Shown one piece after another: positions 18,196-27,337 of a stretch of 64,000 nt of DNA; the first letter of the stretch is position 1; each line of letters opens with the position of its first letter. Location: the NCBI RefSeq assembly GCF_014205895.1, contig NZ_JACHFC010000001.1, positions 310,001 through 374,000 on the forward strand, in the 5' to 3' direction. The stretch comes from Borreliella lanei. GTDB lineage: Bacteria; Spirochaetota; Spirochaetia; Borreliales; Borreliaceae. The notes beneath the pieces were generated by a model. The model saw nothing but the letters and a program-made list of their open reading frames with translations, did not search any database and was not told the DNA's origin. The position numbers and the translations under genes are program-made.

Positions 18196-20340
18196 TTATT
18201 TTATAAGTTTGGTTATTGCGTCTATATCAACAACTAAAGCCAAACTTCCATCACCAAGTATAGTAGCTCCAGAAACCCCTTCTACTCGAGAATAAATTTT
18301 ACCCAAAGCTTTTATAACAGTTTGATGCTGCCCCAAAACTTCGTCAACCACAATGCCCATTTTTCCACTATTTGTATTTACAACAACAACTTGCTCATTT
18401 AAACTCTTCTCACTAGAAACTTGAAAAAACTCTCTAAGCCTAATATAACTAATCATACTGCCCCTATAATTCATTACATTGCTTTTAGTTTCAATCCCAT
18501 CTATTTGAGAAATTAACTTATTAGATTCTAAACAAGACTCAACATTAGAAAGAGGAATAATAAAATGCTCATCTTTTACTCTGACAAGCCAACCCTCAAT
18601 AATAGCCAAGGTCAATGGAAAAATTAACTTAGTTCTAGTATATTTGCCAAATTCACTTTCAAGTACAACATGTCCTCTTAAGGATTCAACCTGTTTTTTA
18701 ACAACATCCATGCCAACCCCACGACCTGATATATCAGTAACAGAACTTGCAGTTGAAAATCCAGGCTCAAAAATTAAATTATAAACATCAATATCTGATA
18801 AAGTTTTGGCAACTGAGTCAGAAATTATATTGCGCTCTATAGCTTTTTTAAGTATTTTATTCTTATCAAGTCCTCTTCCATCATCCTCAATAATAACAAT
18901 AACAGAATCCCCAGATTGACATGCTGAAAGCTTAATAATACCTTTGGGATCCTTGCCCAAACTTTCTCTCTCTTGAGACGATTCAATTCCATGATCTATT
19001 GAGTTGCGAATTAAATGTACTAAAGGTTCATTTAGCTTTTCAATAATACTTTTGTCAAGAACAGTGTCGCCTCCATAAGCATGATAAATAATTGACTTAC
19101 CAAGGCTAGTAGATAGATCTTTTACTATCCTTTGAAATTTTACAAACAAAATCTCAATAGGAACTGTTCTAAGCCCCGTTGTATAATCCCTAAGCTCATT
19201 AATAAGTAAAGAAAATTCTGCTGATATTGAATTTAAAATATTACTATTCCTATTTTCAGCTTCTTTTGAAAGTTTTGATTGTATTGTAACAAGTTCTCCA
19301 ACAAGATTTACCAAATGATCAAGCTTTTTAGAATCTACCTTAATACTAGCGATATTAACCTTGCTTCTAGCGGTATCATCTTGAACATTAGATCTATTTT
19401 TATCTCCATTGAAAAAGGATTTCCCAATAAATTCCGATTTTTTAAATGAAGAATCAGTCGAATCTTTACTGTTTCTGTCTGAGCCTGATAAATTAAAATT
19501 TTTAGACTCTACATTATCATCTTCATTTTCCTCTAAACATTTATCCAATTCTTGAATATCAATTTTTGATTGAGAATCTAAAAATGAGAAAATATCTTCA
19601 ATACTCTCTCTACTCTCTTCTGTATCTAGTCTTATCTCCCAATCAACATAAACATTATCAGGAGAGATAAGCTCTAGATCAGGAATGTTATCTATTTTGG
19701 CCCTAACATAGCCACTACCCAAATTAATCAACTTGCTCAATAAATTTATAGGCTTGTGCCCATGAAACAAAATACCCTTAGCCGGAGAAAAAAGAATTTT
19801 GTAACTCTTAAATTCAGACCGCAAAGCCTCATCATCAAATTTATCCTCTGAATTTACTTTAACAGACTCTTCTAAAACCGAACTGTTATCAGACTTTGAA
19901 AAATCATTTTCTAAAGCCTCTTGAAAAGCACCCTTAACATCATTAGAAATCTCAAGAACCTTTTTAATTTCATTTACCAAAAACTGTTTACGCTTATCAA
20001 AGTCGATCTCAGAAATTACTTCATCACCTTCAATAAGCTCTCTAATAAAATCAACAGACATTAAGGTAGCATCAATAGCAGCCTGATTAAAAATGGCCTT
20101 ACCATTTTTTACAACATCAAGAACTGTTTCTATTTCGTGGACAAGCGATGCTGTAAAATTAAAGCCAAACATACCAGAACTTCCCTTTATGGTATGTAAA
20201 TTTCTAAAAATAGAATTAATAATATCTTGATTTGAGCTTACTTCAAGATTAAGAAGTGCTTGCTCAATATCTGAAATATTTTCTATTGATTCTTCCTTAA
20301 AAGAATTCTTAAATTTATCAATAACATCACTACTATCCAT
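18196..20340 (-). CDS. cheA-1: Chemotaxis histidine kinase CheA
   Basis: Histidine kinase of the chemotaxis signalling array, 714 residues. P1 phosphotransfer domain with H49 in NLHTIKGSSGMFGF; a divergent P2 region around 175-260; a serine- and aspartate-rich linker; P3 dimerisation (about 330-395); P4 kinase domain with N box HLIRNSIDHGIE (442-453), G1 DDGRG (486-490) and SGRGVGMD (538-545); P5 CheW-like domain from about 575 to the end. Length is typical. ATG with AAGGA six bases upstream. Third gene of the operon. Borrelia has a second cheA elsewhere that, from published work, drives motility in culture, so this copy may act in another life stage. Confidence 0.96.
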   Translation of the reverse strand: MDSSDVIDKFKNSFKEESIENISDIEQALLNLEVSSNQDIINSIFRNLHTIKGSSGMFGFNFTASLVHEIETVLDVVKNGKAIFNQAAIDATLMSVDFIRELIEGDEVISEIDFDKRKQFLVNEIKKVLEISNDVKGAFQEALENDFSKSDNSSVLEESVKVNSEDKFDDEALRSEFKSYKILFSPAKGILFHGHKPINLLSKLINLGSGYVRAKIDNIPDLELISPDNVYVDWEIRLDTEESRESIEDIFSFLDSQSKIDIQELDKCLEENEDDNVESKNFNLSGSDRNSKDSTDSSFKKSEFIGKSFFNGDKNRSNVQDDTARSKVNIASIKVDSKKLDHLVNLVGELVTIQSKLSKEAENRNSNILNSISAEFSLLINELRDYTTGLRTVPIEILFVKFQRIVKDLSTSLGKSIIYHAYGGDTVLDKSIIEKLNEPLVHLIRNSIDHGIESSQERESLGKDPKGIIKLSACQSGDSVIVIIEDDGRGLDKNKILKKAIERNIISDSVAKTLSDIDVYNLIFEPGFSTASSVTDISGRGVGMDVVKKQVESLRGHVVLESEFGKYTRTKLIFPLTLAIIEGWLVRVKDEHFIIPLSNVESCLESNKLISQIDGIETKSNVMNYRGSMISYIRLREFFQVSSEKSLNEQVVVVNTNSGKMGIVVDEVLGQHQTVIKALGKIYSRVEGVSGATILGDGSLALVVDIDAITKLIK

Positions 20341-20355
20341 AAGCTTTCCTTAAAT

Positions 20356-20667
20356 CTAAAATCCAACCAAATTAAGTCCCAAATCAAAGCTATCAACATC
20401 TTCAATATCTACTAAAAACCCACCATATATTAATGAACTTAAAACCTCGTCGGATGGATACTCAATTTTTACAAACAAATTTTTATTCTTAGCATATTTA
20501 TTAGATGCATACAAAATTTGTATAAAAGTAATATCTATTTTTTCAACATTTGAAAGGTCAATAGTAAGAGTATCCCCTTCTTTCATTTTTTTAAAAATAT
20601 GCAACAAATCTTCTTTTACCTTAAAAATACTATTTATTACAAGCTCTCCTTCCGGCCTATAAATCAT
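20356..20667 (-). CDS. STAS-domain protein
   Basis: A 103-residue protein with the anti-sigma-factor-antagonist (STAS) fold: an N-terminal strand pair, then LTIDLSNVEKIDITFIQIL where the family has a phosphorylatable serine or threonine after the aspartate; here T63-like threonine sits in IDIT. It lies between cheW and cheA in the chemotaxis operon, with 12-15 base gaps on both sides and AGGAG before the ATG. STAS proteins inside chemotaxis operons are seen in other spirochaetes and may relay a signal to CheA or a phosphatase. No kinase/anti-sigma partner is visible in the window. Function inferred only at fold level. Confidence 0.75.
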   Translation of the reverse strand: MIYRPEGELVINSIFKVKEDLLHIFKKMKEGDTLTIDLSNVEKIDITFIQILYASNKYAKNKNLFVKIEYPSDEVLSSLIYGGFLVDIEDVDSFDLGLNLVGF

Positions 20668-20679
20668 GACTAAAAACTC

Positions 20680-21222
20680 CTATTGTTGCTGATATTCAGG
20701 ATCATATATTGTTGTATTTCTAAATTTAGAAAGCTCTCTAACGTCAAATAAATTTTCTACATTTAAAATAATAATAAACTTATCATTACTCTTGCCAATT
20801 CCGGAAATAAATTTTGAATTAAACCCTGATCCAATCTTAGGAGCATCATCAATACTAAATGGATCTAATTCAAGAACTTCATTGACATAATCTACTAAAA
20901 TTCCAAGATTAAATTCATCCCCTTCGTAAACTAAATTTAATATAATAATATTTGAAATGTTAACTCCCTTATTTCTCTTTTTATCATCCTCATCAACAGC
21001 GCGATCGCTCATTCCAAATTGTTTTCGAATATCAATTATTGGAACGATTTTACCCCTATTATTTATTATTCCTGCCATGTAATTGGGAGTTCTTGGGATT
21101 TTTGATATCTTAGTATATTCTAAAACCTCAACAACATATTTAACCTCAATAGCATAAAGTTCGTCCAAACTAAATAAAAGATACTGACTTAAAGAATCTT
21201 GCACATCTGAATCTATGCCCAT
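20680..21222 (-). CDS. cheW-2: Chemotaxis adaptor CheW
   Basis: Scaffold that links chemoreceptors to CheA, 180 residues, a single CheW domain with the pattern YLLFSLDELYAIEVKYVVEVL, then PRTPNYMAGIINNRGKIVPIIDIRK, both characteristic. A short acidic loop (about 95-105) and a glutamine-rich C-terminus are extra. First gene of the six-gene operon. ATG at 21222 with GGGG five bases upstream. A near-perfect 16-base inverted repeat lies at 21238-21253, between the ribosome site and the presumed promoter region. Divergent from the exported-protein genes that start at 21429. Confidence 0.95.
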   Translation of the reverse strand: MGIDSDVQDSLSQYLLFSLDELYAIEVKYVVEVLEYTKISKIPRTPNYMAGIINNRGKIVPIIDIRKQFGMSDRAVDEDDKKRNKGVNISNIIILNLVYEGDEFNLGILVDYVNEVLELDPFSIDDAPKIGSGFNSKFISGIGKSNDKFIIILNVENLFDVRELSKFRNTTIYDPEYQQQ

Positions 21223-21237
21223 AAACGCCCCTTTAAA

Positions 21238-21253
21238 TGTGATTTAAATCGCA
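21238..21253. promoter_or_regulatory. Inverted repeat in the cheW leader
   Basis: TGTGATTTAAATCGCA: a perfect 10-base palindrome GATTTAAATC flanked by nearly symmetric arms (14 of 16 positions symmetric). It lies about 16 bases upstream of the cheW start codon, in the 206-base divergent region shared with the gene at 21429. The position and symmetry suggest an operator or a leader hairpin, but an AT-rich genome gives such palindromes by chance at some rate. Confidence 0.3.
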
Positions 21254-21428
21254 AATAGAATGCTAATATCAAGATTAATATTACCTCATATATTCATAAA
21301 TACAAATTAGAAGTTAATAAAATTTAATTTCCCCAAAACAATAAAAAATATAATTTTAGCAGAATTCTATCTTATAATTTAAGGTAGAAAGTTGCAGTCT
21401 AAGTTAAATTTCATAAAAAAAGTTAACA

Positions 21429-22034
21429 ATGCAAAGTAAAAACAAACTAATCAGATTATTAGTAATTATTATTACATTATTTTTCAATGTTGAGAATATT
21501 TTCACAAACGAAAAATCTACAAACAATATAACTGATCAAAACAGTACAACTGATCCAAAAATAGAAAGCTTAAAAACAAAAACTAAAATAAAATTTGGCT
21601 TTATTCTGCCTTACCCTACTGCAATAGAATTCAGCATTAATAACTTTGATATTGGGATAGGAGTAACAATATTGAGTGTCTCAGAATTTTTTCCAAAATC
21701 ACCAATAGCATTGCTATTTAAAACATATTGTGATTATATATTTTTAAATTTAAGAATTAAAGATTCAAATTTTATCTTTTTCTTAGGATCTGGCCTATTT
21801 TTTGAAATAGGCAAAATTACAAACTCAAATTTAGCAAATGTTTCTTCTGGGATTACCTATAAAATTGGGATAGGTTTGCCCTTAGGGATAATATATAAAG
21901 CTCATTACGACATTATTGAAATTATAATAAAAACAACACCATCAATTTTTATTGGCCAAATGCCTAACGGAAATTTAATATTTCCAATAAAAGGTAATTT
22001 TTCTATCGGAATAAAAGGCTCCCTTAAGATATAG
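21429..22034 (+). CDS. Exported beta-barrel-like protein, paralogue 1
   Basis: A 201-residue protein with an N-terminal signal-like segment (KLIRLLVIIITLFFNVEN), a 25-residue polar spacer rich in T, N and D, and then alternating hydrophobic strands typical of a small outer membrane barrel. It shares blocks with the next two genes: a strand ILPYPTAIEFSINNFDIGIG, a C/D-Y-I-F block, and GIGLPLGIIYKAHYDI. No lipobox. The ribosome site is poor. I believe these are a Borrelia-specific family (possibly DUF3996), but could not confirm it. Function unknown. Confidence 0.75.
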   Translation: MQSKNKLIRLLVIIITLFFNVENIFTNEKSTNNITDQNSTTDPKIESLKTKTKIKFGFILPYPTAIEFSINNFDIGIGVTILSVSEFFPKSPIALLFKTYCDYIFLNLRIKDSNFIFFLGSGLFFEIGKITNSNLANVSSGITYKIGIGLPLGIIYKAHYDIIEIIIKTTPSIFIGQMPNGNLIFPIKGNFSIGIKGSLKI

Positions 22035-22114
22035 TTTTTACTTTTTAGATAAAAAAAATTATTGAACTAAAATTGCTTTAAAGGCTAGAATATTACTTAG
22101 GAGATAATAAAGCA

Positions 22115-22633
22115 ATGAGAACAAAAATAATTATTATGTCAATTATTATTTTATTAGCCCCAATCTCAGGATTTGCTAATTCAAAAGAATATGCAAGGGG
22201 TAAATTTGGAGCAGGAATTATACTTCCATTGCCAATTGCTCTACAGATTAATATAGGAAACTTTGATCTTGATATTGGTCTTTATAGCGGAGTAAATAAT
22301 TTATTTTCAGACTGGAAAACATTGTTTATAGCATTGGACTATATTTTCTACATATATACATTCCCAGGAGCTGCTAATATTTTGGATTTTTCAGTTGGCG
22401 CAGGGGGATATGGAACAATATGGTTTTCAAGATTTGGAGGCAGTAAGTCAGGCTCAGGACCAATGAGCATTGGAGCAAGATTGCCTTTAGCTTTAAATGT
22501 TGCAGTATTTAGGAAAAAATTCGACATATTTTTACGAATAGCGCCGGGACTTGGGATGAATATTTGGAGTAATGGCATTGGATTTAGATGGGAAGTATTC
22601 GCGGGATTGGGACTAAGATTCTGGTTTACTTAA
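22115..22633 (+). CDS. Exported beta-barrel-like protein, paralogue 2
   Basis: A 172-residue protein, signal peptide MRTKIIIMSIIILLAPISGFA with probable cleavage before N or S at about 22. The mature part has glycine- and aromatic-rich strands, ending in the strand GLGLRFWFT whose terminal aromatic pattern fits an outer membrane barrel. Shared blocks with neighbours: IILPLPIALQINIGNFDLDIG, LDYIF and ARLPLALNVAVFRKKFDIFLR (each read in part). GGAG lies about 10 bases before the ATG. An A/T-only hairpin follows at about 22642-22669. Function unknown; a periplasmic barrel is the alternative. Confidence 0.78.
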   Translation: MRTKIIIMSIIILLAPISGFANSKEYARGKFGAGIILPLPIALQINIGNFDLDIGLYSGVNNLFSDWKTLFIALDYIFYIYTFPGAANILDFSVGAGGYGTIWFSRFGGSKSGSGPMSIGARLPLALNVAVFRKKFDIFLRIAPGLGMNIWSNGIGFRWEVFAGLGLRFWFT

Positions 22634-22801
22634 TAATAAAATTCTTTTTTAAATTTTTTCAAAAAAGAACAATTGTTGAAAAATCAAACCGCTCCCAAAA
22701 ACTTAAATTAAGAATAAGTAAGATTTAAGTCAAAGTCTTGTTTTTATTGTTTTAAAATTCAAAAATAAATATAATAATAAGACAAAATTTGGGAGACAGC
22801 G

Positions 22802-23344
22802 GTGAAAAAAATATTTATATTATTTATCATGATTGCAAACATATCTACAAATAGTTTTGCAAAAGATTCATATTTAAATAGAGGAATTGGCTTTGGGGCA
22901 AGTATTGGAAATCCAATTATTAACTTAATAATGTCACTTCCTTTTATTGATTTTGAAATAGGCTATGGCGGTAGCAATGGAATAAATTTATCAGGCCCTA
23001 AACTTGAATCAAAATTTTATGATTTTAATTTATTAGCAATAGCAGCACTTGATTTCATTTTTACAATGTCTTTGATAAAAAATTTAAATTTAGGAATTGG
23101 AATAGGAGGAAATATAAGCATATCGTCCCACACATCTAAATTAATAAATGTAGAATTGGGATTTGGAATAAGAATTCCATTGGTTATTTTTTACGACATT
23201 ACAGAAAATTTAGAAATGGGTATAAAAATAGCACCTTCAATAGAATTTATCTCAAATACAAGATCTCTTGCGCAACACAGAACCTATTCGGGTATAAAAT
23301 CAAACTTTGCAGGGGGGATATTTGTTAAGTACTACATCTTCTAA
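22802..23344 (+). CDS. Exported beta-barrel-like protein, paralogue 3
   Basis: A 180-residue protein with signal peptide ending TNSFA before KDSYLNRG. Mature strands include GIGFGASIGNPI, the LDFIF block and GFGIRIPLVIFYDITENLEM, matching the conserved blocks of the two preceding genes. The C-terminus GIFVKYYIF ends in an aromatic residue, as in outer membrane barrels. GTG start with GGGAG at about six bases. Convergent with gnd, 26 bases apart. Three tandem paralogues on the same strand point to local duplication. Function unknown. Confidence 0.75.
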   Translation: MKKIFILFIMIANISTNSFAKDSYLNRGIGFGASIGNPIINLIMSLPFIDFEIGYGGSNGINLSGPKLESKFYDFNLLAIAALDFIFTMSLIKNLNLGIGIGGNISISSHTSKLINVELGFGIRIPLVIFYDITENLEMGIKIAPSIEFISNTRSLAQHRTYSGIKSNFAGGIFVKYYIF

Positions 23345-23370
23345 TACTAATTCATTCTAACTTATTAAAG

Positions 23371-24765
23371 TTATTGCCAATCACTATGAAAAAATTCACC
23401 TCGTTTTGAGTCTAATCTTTCAAAAGAATGAGCACCAAAAAAATCTCTTTGGGCTTGAATTAGATTAGAAGGTAGATAATTAGTGGAATAAGAATCTAAA
23501 AACGAAAGACTAGCATAAAATGCTGGCAAAGGAATCCCAATTTCACTAGCCTTTGAAATTATTCTTCTTAAAGATTTGTGATTATTTTTTAGTAAATCTA
23601 AAAAATAATCATCAAAAAGCAAATTAATAAGATGGGGATTTTTATCATAAGCTAATTTAATTTTATCTAAAAAACTGCTACGAATAATACAGCCTTCTCT
23701 CCAAACCAAAGAAATTTTACCTAAATTTAAATCCCAACCATAATTCACAGACGCAGTCTTAAGCATCATAAAACCTTGAGCATAAGCTACTATTTTTGAA
23801 ACTAAAAGAGCATAATAAAGATCTAAAATCCAATCACTAAGCTCAAACTCAAAAGAAGAAGTATCCATCTTAAGCAAATCGCTAGCAATAATCCTTTCGT
23901 GTTTCAACCCCGACATAAATCTTGAAAAAACGGATTCAACAATTAAATTCACAGGCATACCAGACTCAAGAGCATCAACAGACGTCCAAACACCAGTGCC
24001 TTTTTGATTTGCAATATCTAAAATCTTATCAACTAAATATTCATTATTTTCTTTATATCTAAGAATCTTAGAAGTTATTTCCAGCAAATAACCTGAAAGA
24101 TCGCCTTCATTCCATTTTTCAAAAACTTCAGAAATTTTCAAATTATCTAAATTGAAAGCTTTTTTCATGAAAAAATAAACCTCGCTGATAAGCTGCATAT
24201 CAGCGTATTCCACCCCATTATGTATCATTTTAACATAGTGCCCAGAACCGTTCTCTCCAATATAAGTAGAACAAATATCATTGTTTTTAGTTTTAGCTGC
24301 AATTTTATTTAACATAGGTTCAAGAATTTCATAAGCTGATTTACTCCCTCCATACATTAGCGCAGGACCAAATCTTGCTCCTCTATCCCCTCCAGAAATT
24401 CCAAGTCCTACAAAATAAATGTCCCTAGCAAACAATTCTTTTTCCAATCTCATTGTGCTCTTATAATGAGAATTTCCACCATCAATAATTATGTCTGATT
24501 TATTCATAAAGGGTAAAATTTGTTCAACAACCTTTTCTACAGCCGAACTTGTCACCATTAAGATGATTTTTTTTGGAGTTTTCAAGCTTTTAACAAAAGA
24601 TTCAATATCTTTAAAACCATTTATCTTTTTATGAGAATTTTGTTTAACAAAAATTTCAGTTTTTTCACTATCTCTATTGTAAACAGAAACATTAAAACCG
24701 TTATCAGCAATATTTAGGGCCAAATTGCCGCCCATAACACCAAGTCCATAAATTCCTACATCCAT
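23371..24765 (-). CDS. gnd: 6-phosphogluconate dehydrogenase
   Basis: Oxidative decarboxylation of 6-phosphogluconate to ribulose 5-phosphate with NADP reduction. The 464-residue protein has the N-terminal dinucleotide-binding GLGVMGGNLALNIADNGF, the substrate motif GISGGDRGARFGP near 125-137, GSGHYVKMIHNGVEY with the catalytic lysine/histidine near 183-195, and NQKGTGVW in the helical C-terminal domain. Length is normal. ATG with AAGGAG six bases upstream. Divergent from htpG. In a glycolytic spirochaete it gives pentose for the PRPP synthetase encoded further on and NADPH. Confidence 0.97.
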   Translation of the reverse strand: MDVGIYGLGVMGGNLALNIADNGFNVSVYNRDSEKTEIFVKQNSHKKINGFKDIESFVKSLKTPKKIILMVTSSAVEKVVEQILPFMNKSDIIIDGGNSHYKSTMRLEKELFARDIYFVGLGISGGDRGARFGPALMYGGSKSAYEILEPMLNKIAAKTKNNDICSTYIGENGSGHYVKMIHNGVEYADMQLISEVYFFMKKAFNLDNLKISEVFEKWNEGDLSGYLLEITSKILRYKENNEYLVDKILDIANQKGTGVWTSVDALESGMPVNLIVESVFSRFMSGLKHERIIASDLLKMDTSSFEFELSDWILDLYYALLVSKIVAYAQGFMMLKTASVNYGWDLNLGKISLVWREGCIIRSSFLDKIKLAYDKNPHLINLLFDDYFLDLLKNNHKSLRRIISKASEIGIPLPAFYASLSFLDSYSTNYLPSNLIQAQRDFFGAHSFERLDSKRGEFFHSDWQ

Positions 24766-24803
24766 TGCATTCTCCTTGATTCTAATTTTCTATTTTAAAC
24801 AAA

Positions 24804-24833
24804 TTGCTTTATTTATTATTTTTAGATTATGTT
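24804..24833 (+). promoter_or_regulatory. Candidate htpG promoter
   Basis: TTGCTT at 24804-24809 and TATGTT at 24828-24833, 18 bases apart, lie about 45 bases upstream of the htpG start in the short divergent region with gnd. A second TATATT overlaps just downstream. Matches to the sigma-70 consensus are partial, and AT-rich DNA gives such hits freely. No CIRCE-like element is seen. Confidence 0.35.
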
Positions 24834-24877
24834 ATATTATAAAAAAAGTAAAGATTAAATTGAAAAGGAAAAATTGC

Positions 24878-26728
24878 ATGAAAAAACAATTTGATACAGA
24901 AGTAAATGATTTGCTTTATTTAATCATCCACTCTCTTTACTCCCATAAAGAAATATTTTTAAGAGAATTAATATCAAATGCGTCTGACGCCATTGATAAA
25001 CTCAAGTTTTTAAGCTTGACAAACGAAAAATTCAAAAACATTGCTCTAGAACCAAAAATAGAAATATCATTTGATGATAAAAGTATCCTAATTAAGGATA
25101 ATGGTATCGGAATGGATGAACAAGATTTAACTAATCATCTTGGAGTAATTGCAAAATCAGGAACTAAAGAATTTATTAACAATTTAAAACAAGATGAAAA
25201 AAAATCTGCAAGTTTAATTGGCCAGTTTGGAGTTGGATTTTACAGTGCATTCATAGTATCAGAAAAAGTAGAAGTTACATCAAAAAAAGCACTAGAAAGC
25301 GATGCTTATATTTGGTCTAGCGACGGAAAAACAGGATATGAAATAGAAAAAGCAAAAAAAGAAGAGACAGGCACAGAAATAAAGCTACATCTTAATAAAG
25401 AAGGACTTGAATATGCCAATAAATGGAAAATTCAAGAAATTATCAAAAAATATTCAAATCATATAAATTATCCCATTTATATTAAATACAGCGAACCTAT
25501 AATGAAGGACGGGAAGCAAGAGGGAATAGAAGAAAAAGAAGAAAAATTAAATGAAACCACTGCTCTTTGGACAAAAAATAAAAGCGAAATTAAAGCAGAA
25601 GAATATAATGAATTTTATAAAAATACAACCTTTGATTATGAAAACCCATTGATGCATATTCATACAAAAGCCGAAGGAAATTTAGAATATACTAATTTAT
25701 TTTATGTCCCAAGTAAAGCTCCTTATGATTTATATTACCCAAACACTAAACCTGGGGTAAAGCTATTTATAAATAGAATCTTTATTACGGATTCTGAAGG
25801 CAGCCTGCTTCCAAACTATCTAAGATTTATAAAAGGAATTATAGATTGCCAAGATTTACCGCTCAATGTAAGTAGAGAAATTTTGCAACAAAATAAAATT
25901 TTGTCCAAAATAAAATCATCTTCTGTAAAAAAAATACTAAGCGAGCTTGAAAAGCTAAGCAAAAAAAATCCTGAAAAATTTTCAGAGTTTTCTAAAGAAT
26001 TTGGGAGATGCATTAAAGAGGGTGTTTATTCTGACTTTGAAAACAGAGAAAAGCTTATCTCATTAATAAGATTTAAATCCTCAAGTGTAGATGGGTTTGT
26101 ATCTTTTAAAGAGTACAAAGAAAGAATGAATGAAAGCCAAAAAAGCATTTACTATATAACAGGTGGTAAAGAAAATATATTAAAAGAAAACCCAATAGTA
26201 ACCGCTTATAAAGAAAAAGGATTTGAAATCCTAATCATGGACGATGAACTTGATGAGGCCATCTTAAATCTAATTCCAGAATATGAAGGCTTAAAACTAA
26301 AAGCAATAAATAAAAACGAAACTAGTAATGAATTAAAAGATGAAAATTTCAAAAAAATTGAAGAAGAATTCAAAGATACCCTTACAAAAGTAAAAGAAAT
26401 CCTCAAGGATCATATAAAAGAAGTCAATTTATCAGCAACGCTGATAAAAGAGCCTTCAGCAATAATAATTGATAGCAATGATCCAACTTACCAAATGCAA
26501 AAAATCATGCTGTCAATGGGACAAGAAGTAAAAGAAATTAAACCAATACTTGAATTAAACCCTAATAATAAAATAGTCCAAAATTTAAAAAATCTAGAGC
26601 CTGAAAAATTAGAAAAGATAAGTATCCTGCTTTTTGAGGAAGCTATGCTAACTTCAGGAATGCCTAGCAAAAATCCAGGTAAATTCATAAATATAATAAA
26701 CGAATTTATAGAAAAGAACTTGTTATAA
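24878..26728 (+). CDS. htpG: Chaperone HtpG (Hsp90)
   Basis: Bacterial Hsp90, an ATP-driven cytosolic dimeric chaperone, 616 residues. The Bergerat ATPase fold shows ELISNASDAIDKLKF, DNGIGMD and GQFGVGFYSAF; the middle domain has the NVSREILQQN region, and a C-terminal dimerisation domain follows. The start is ATG 24878 with GAAAAGGA upstream, giving the family N-terminus KKQFDTEVNDLL; the reading frame is open a further 34 codons upstream, but that stretch is untypical and covers the promoter. A strong hairpin terminator follows directly. Length fits the shorter HtpG proteins. Confidence 0.97.
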   Translation: MKKQFDTEVNDLLYLIIHSLYSHKEIFLRELISNASDAIDKLKFLSLTNEKFKNIALEPKIEISFDDKSILIKDNGIGMDEQDLTNHLGVIAKSGTKEFINNLKQDEKKSASLIGQFGVGFYSAFIVSEKVEVTSKKALESDAYIWSSDGKTGYEIEKAKKEETGTEIKLHLNKEGLEYANKWKIQEIIKKYSNHINYPIYIKYSEPIMKDGKQEGIEEKEEKLNETTALWTKNKSEIKAEEYNEFYKNTTFDYENPLMHIHTKAEGNLEYTNLFYVPSKAPYDLYYPNTKPGVKLFINRIFITDSEGSLLPNYLRFIKGIIDCQDLPLNVSREILQQNKILSKIKSSSVKKILSELEKLSKKNPEKFSEFSKEFGRCIKEGVYSDFENREKLISLIRFKSSSVDGFVSFKEYKERMNESQKSIYYITGGKENILKENPIVTAYKEKGFEILIMDDELDEAILNLIPEYEGLKLKAINKNETSNELKDENFKKIEEEFKDTLTKVKEILKDHIKEVNLSATLIKEPSAIIIDSNDPTYQMQKIMLSMGQEVKEIKPILELNPNNKIVQNLKNLEPEKLEKISILLFEEAMLTSGMPSKNPGKFINIINEFIEKNLL

Positions 26729-26731
26729 TTA

Positions 26732-26772
26732 AAAGTAAAAAGAGAGAGCTTAAAACTCTCTCTTTTTACTTT
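26732..26772. terminator. Bidirectional terminator between htpG and crr
   Basis: A perfect 17-base-pair inverted repeat: left arm 26732-26748, right arm 26756-26772, seven-base loop. The core is alternating GA/CT, flanked by A-runs and T-runs, so both strands give a stem followed by U residues. It starts three bases after the htpG stop, and the crr stop codon (26766-26768) lies inside the right arm. It should end transcription from both converging units. Confidence 0.9.
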
Positions 26773-27335
26773 CTAACTCGCAACACCAAATCTTTGCCTG
26801 CTGTAACAGGCTTTGTTTGAGATATTTTATGCCTAATTTCTTCAGTCAAAACAGTTGAAGATAACAAAATATATTCAGTATCATTTTCAAGCTTTCCAAA
26901 AGAATATTCTATACTTGAAACTTCATCAGAATTTGCAATAACAACCGGAGTAATAACGGATTCTGAATGCTCTTTTAAATATTCAAGATCAAGCCTAATA
27001 ATAACTTCGCCTTGTTTAACATTAATGCCTTCTTCAGCAACCCTTGTAAAACCTTTGCCATTTAAATTAAGAGTATTAATTCCAAAATGGACAAAAATTT
27101 CAACGCCCTCTTTAGTTTCAAGGCTAAAGGCATGATTGGTTTTAAAAATTTTACCTATTTTCCCATCACAAGGCGCCAACAACTCATTGCTTGTTGGAAG
27201 AATTGCAATTCCATCGCCAACTATTTTTTCAGCAAAAGCTTCATCAGGAACCTTATCAATTGACATAACTTTTCCACTAATCGGAGCAATCAAATCCAAT
27301 GTAGCGGTTTTTTTAAAAAAATCTAAAAACCCCAT
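26766..27335 (-). CDS. crr: PTS glucose-family EIIA component
   Basis: Phosphocarrier of the glucose-type sugar phosphotransferase system, 189 residues. Two conserved histidines are present: H68 in TNHAFSL and the phosphorylated H83 in IFVHFGINTL. The domain begins APISGKVMSIDKVPDEAFAEK, standard for Crr. It is a free-standing EIIA that would serve EIIBC partners encoded elsewhere. Third gene of ptsH-ptsI-crr, only two bases after ptsI, and its stop codon is in the terminator stem. Cyclase regulation as in enteric bacteria should not be assumed. Confidence 0.96.
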   Translation of the reverse strand: MGFLDFFKKTATLDLIAPISGKVMSIDKVPDEAFAEKIVGDGIAILPTSNELLAPCDGKIGKIFKTNHAFSLETKEGVEIFVHFGINTLNLNGKGFTRVAEEGINVKQGEVIIRLDLEYLKEHSESVITPVVIANSDEVSSIEYSFGKLENDTEYILLSSTVLTEEIRHKISQTKPVTAGKDLVLRVRK

Positions 27336-27337
27336 AA

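Noticed and set aside
24776..24877. N-terminal extension of htpG by 34 residues
   Set aside because: The stretch has no ribosome site, covers the likely promoter and is not part of Hsp90; ATG 24878 has a good site.
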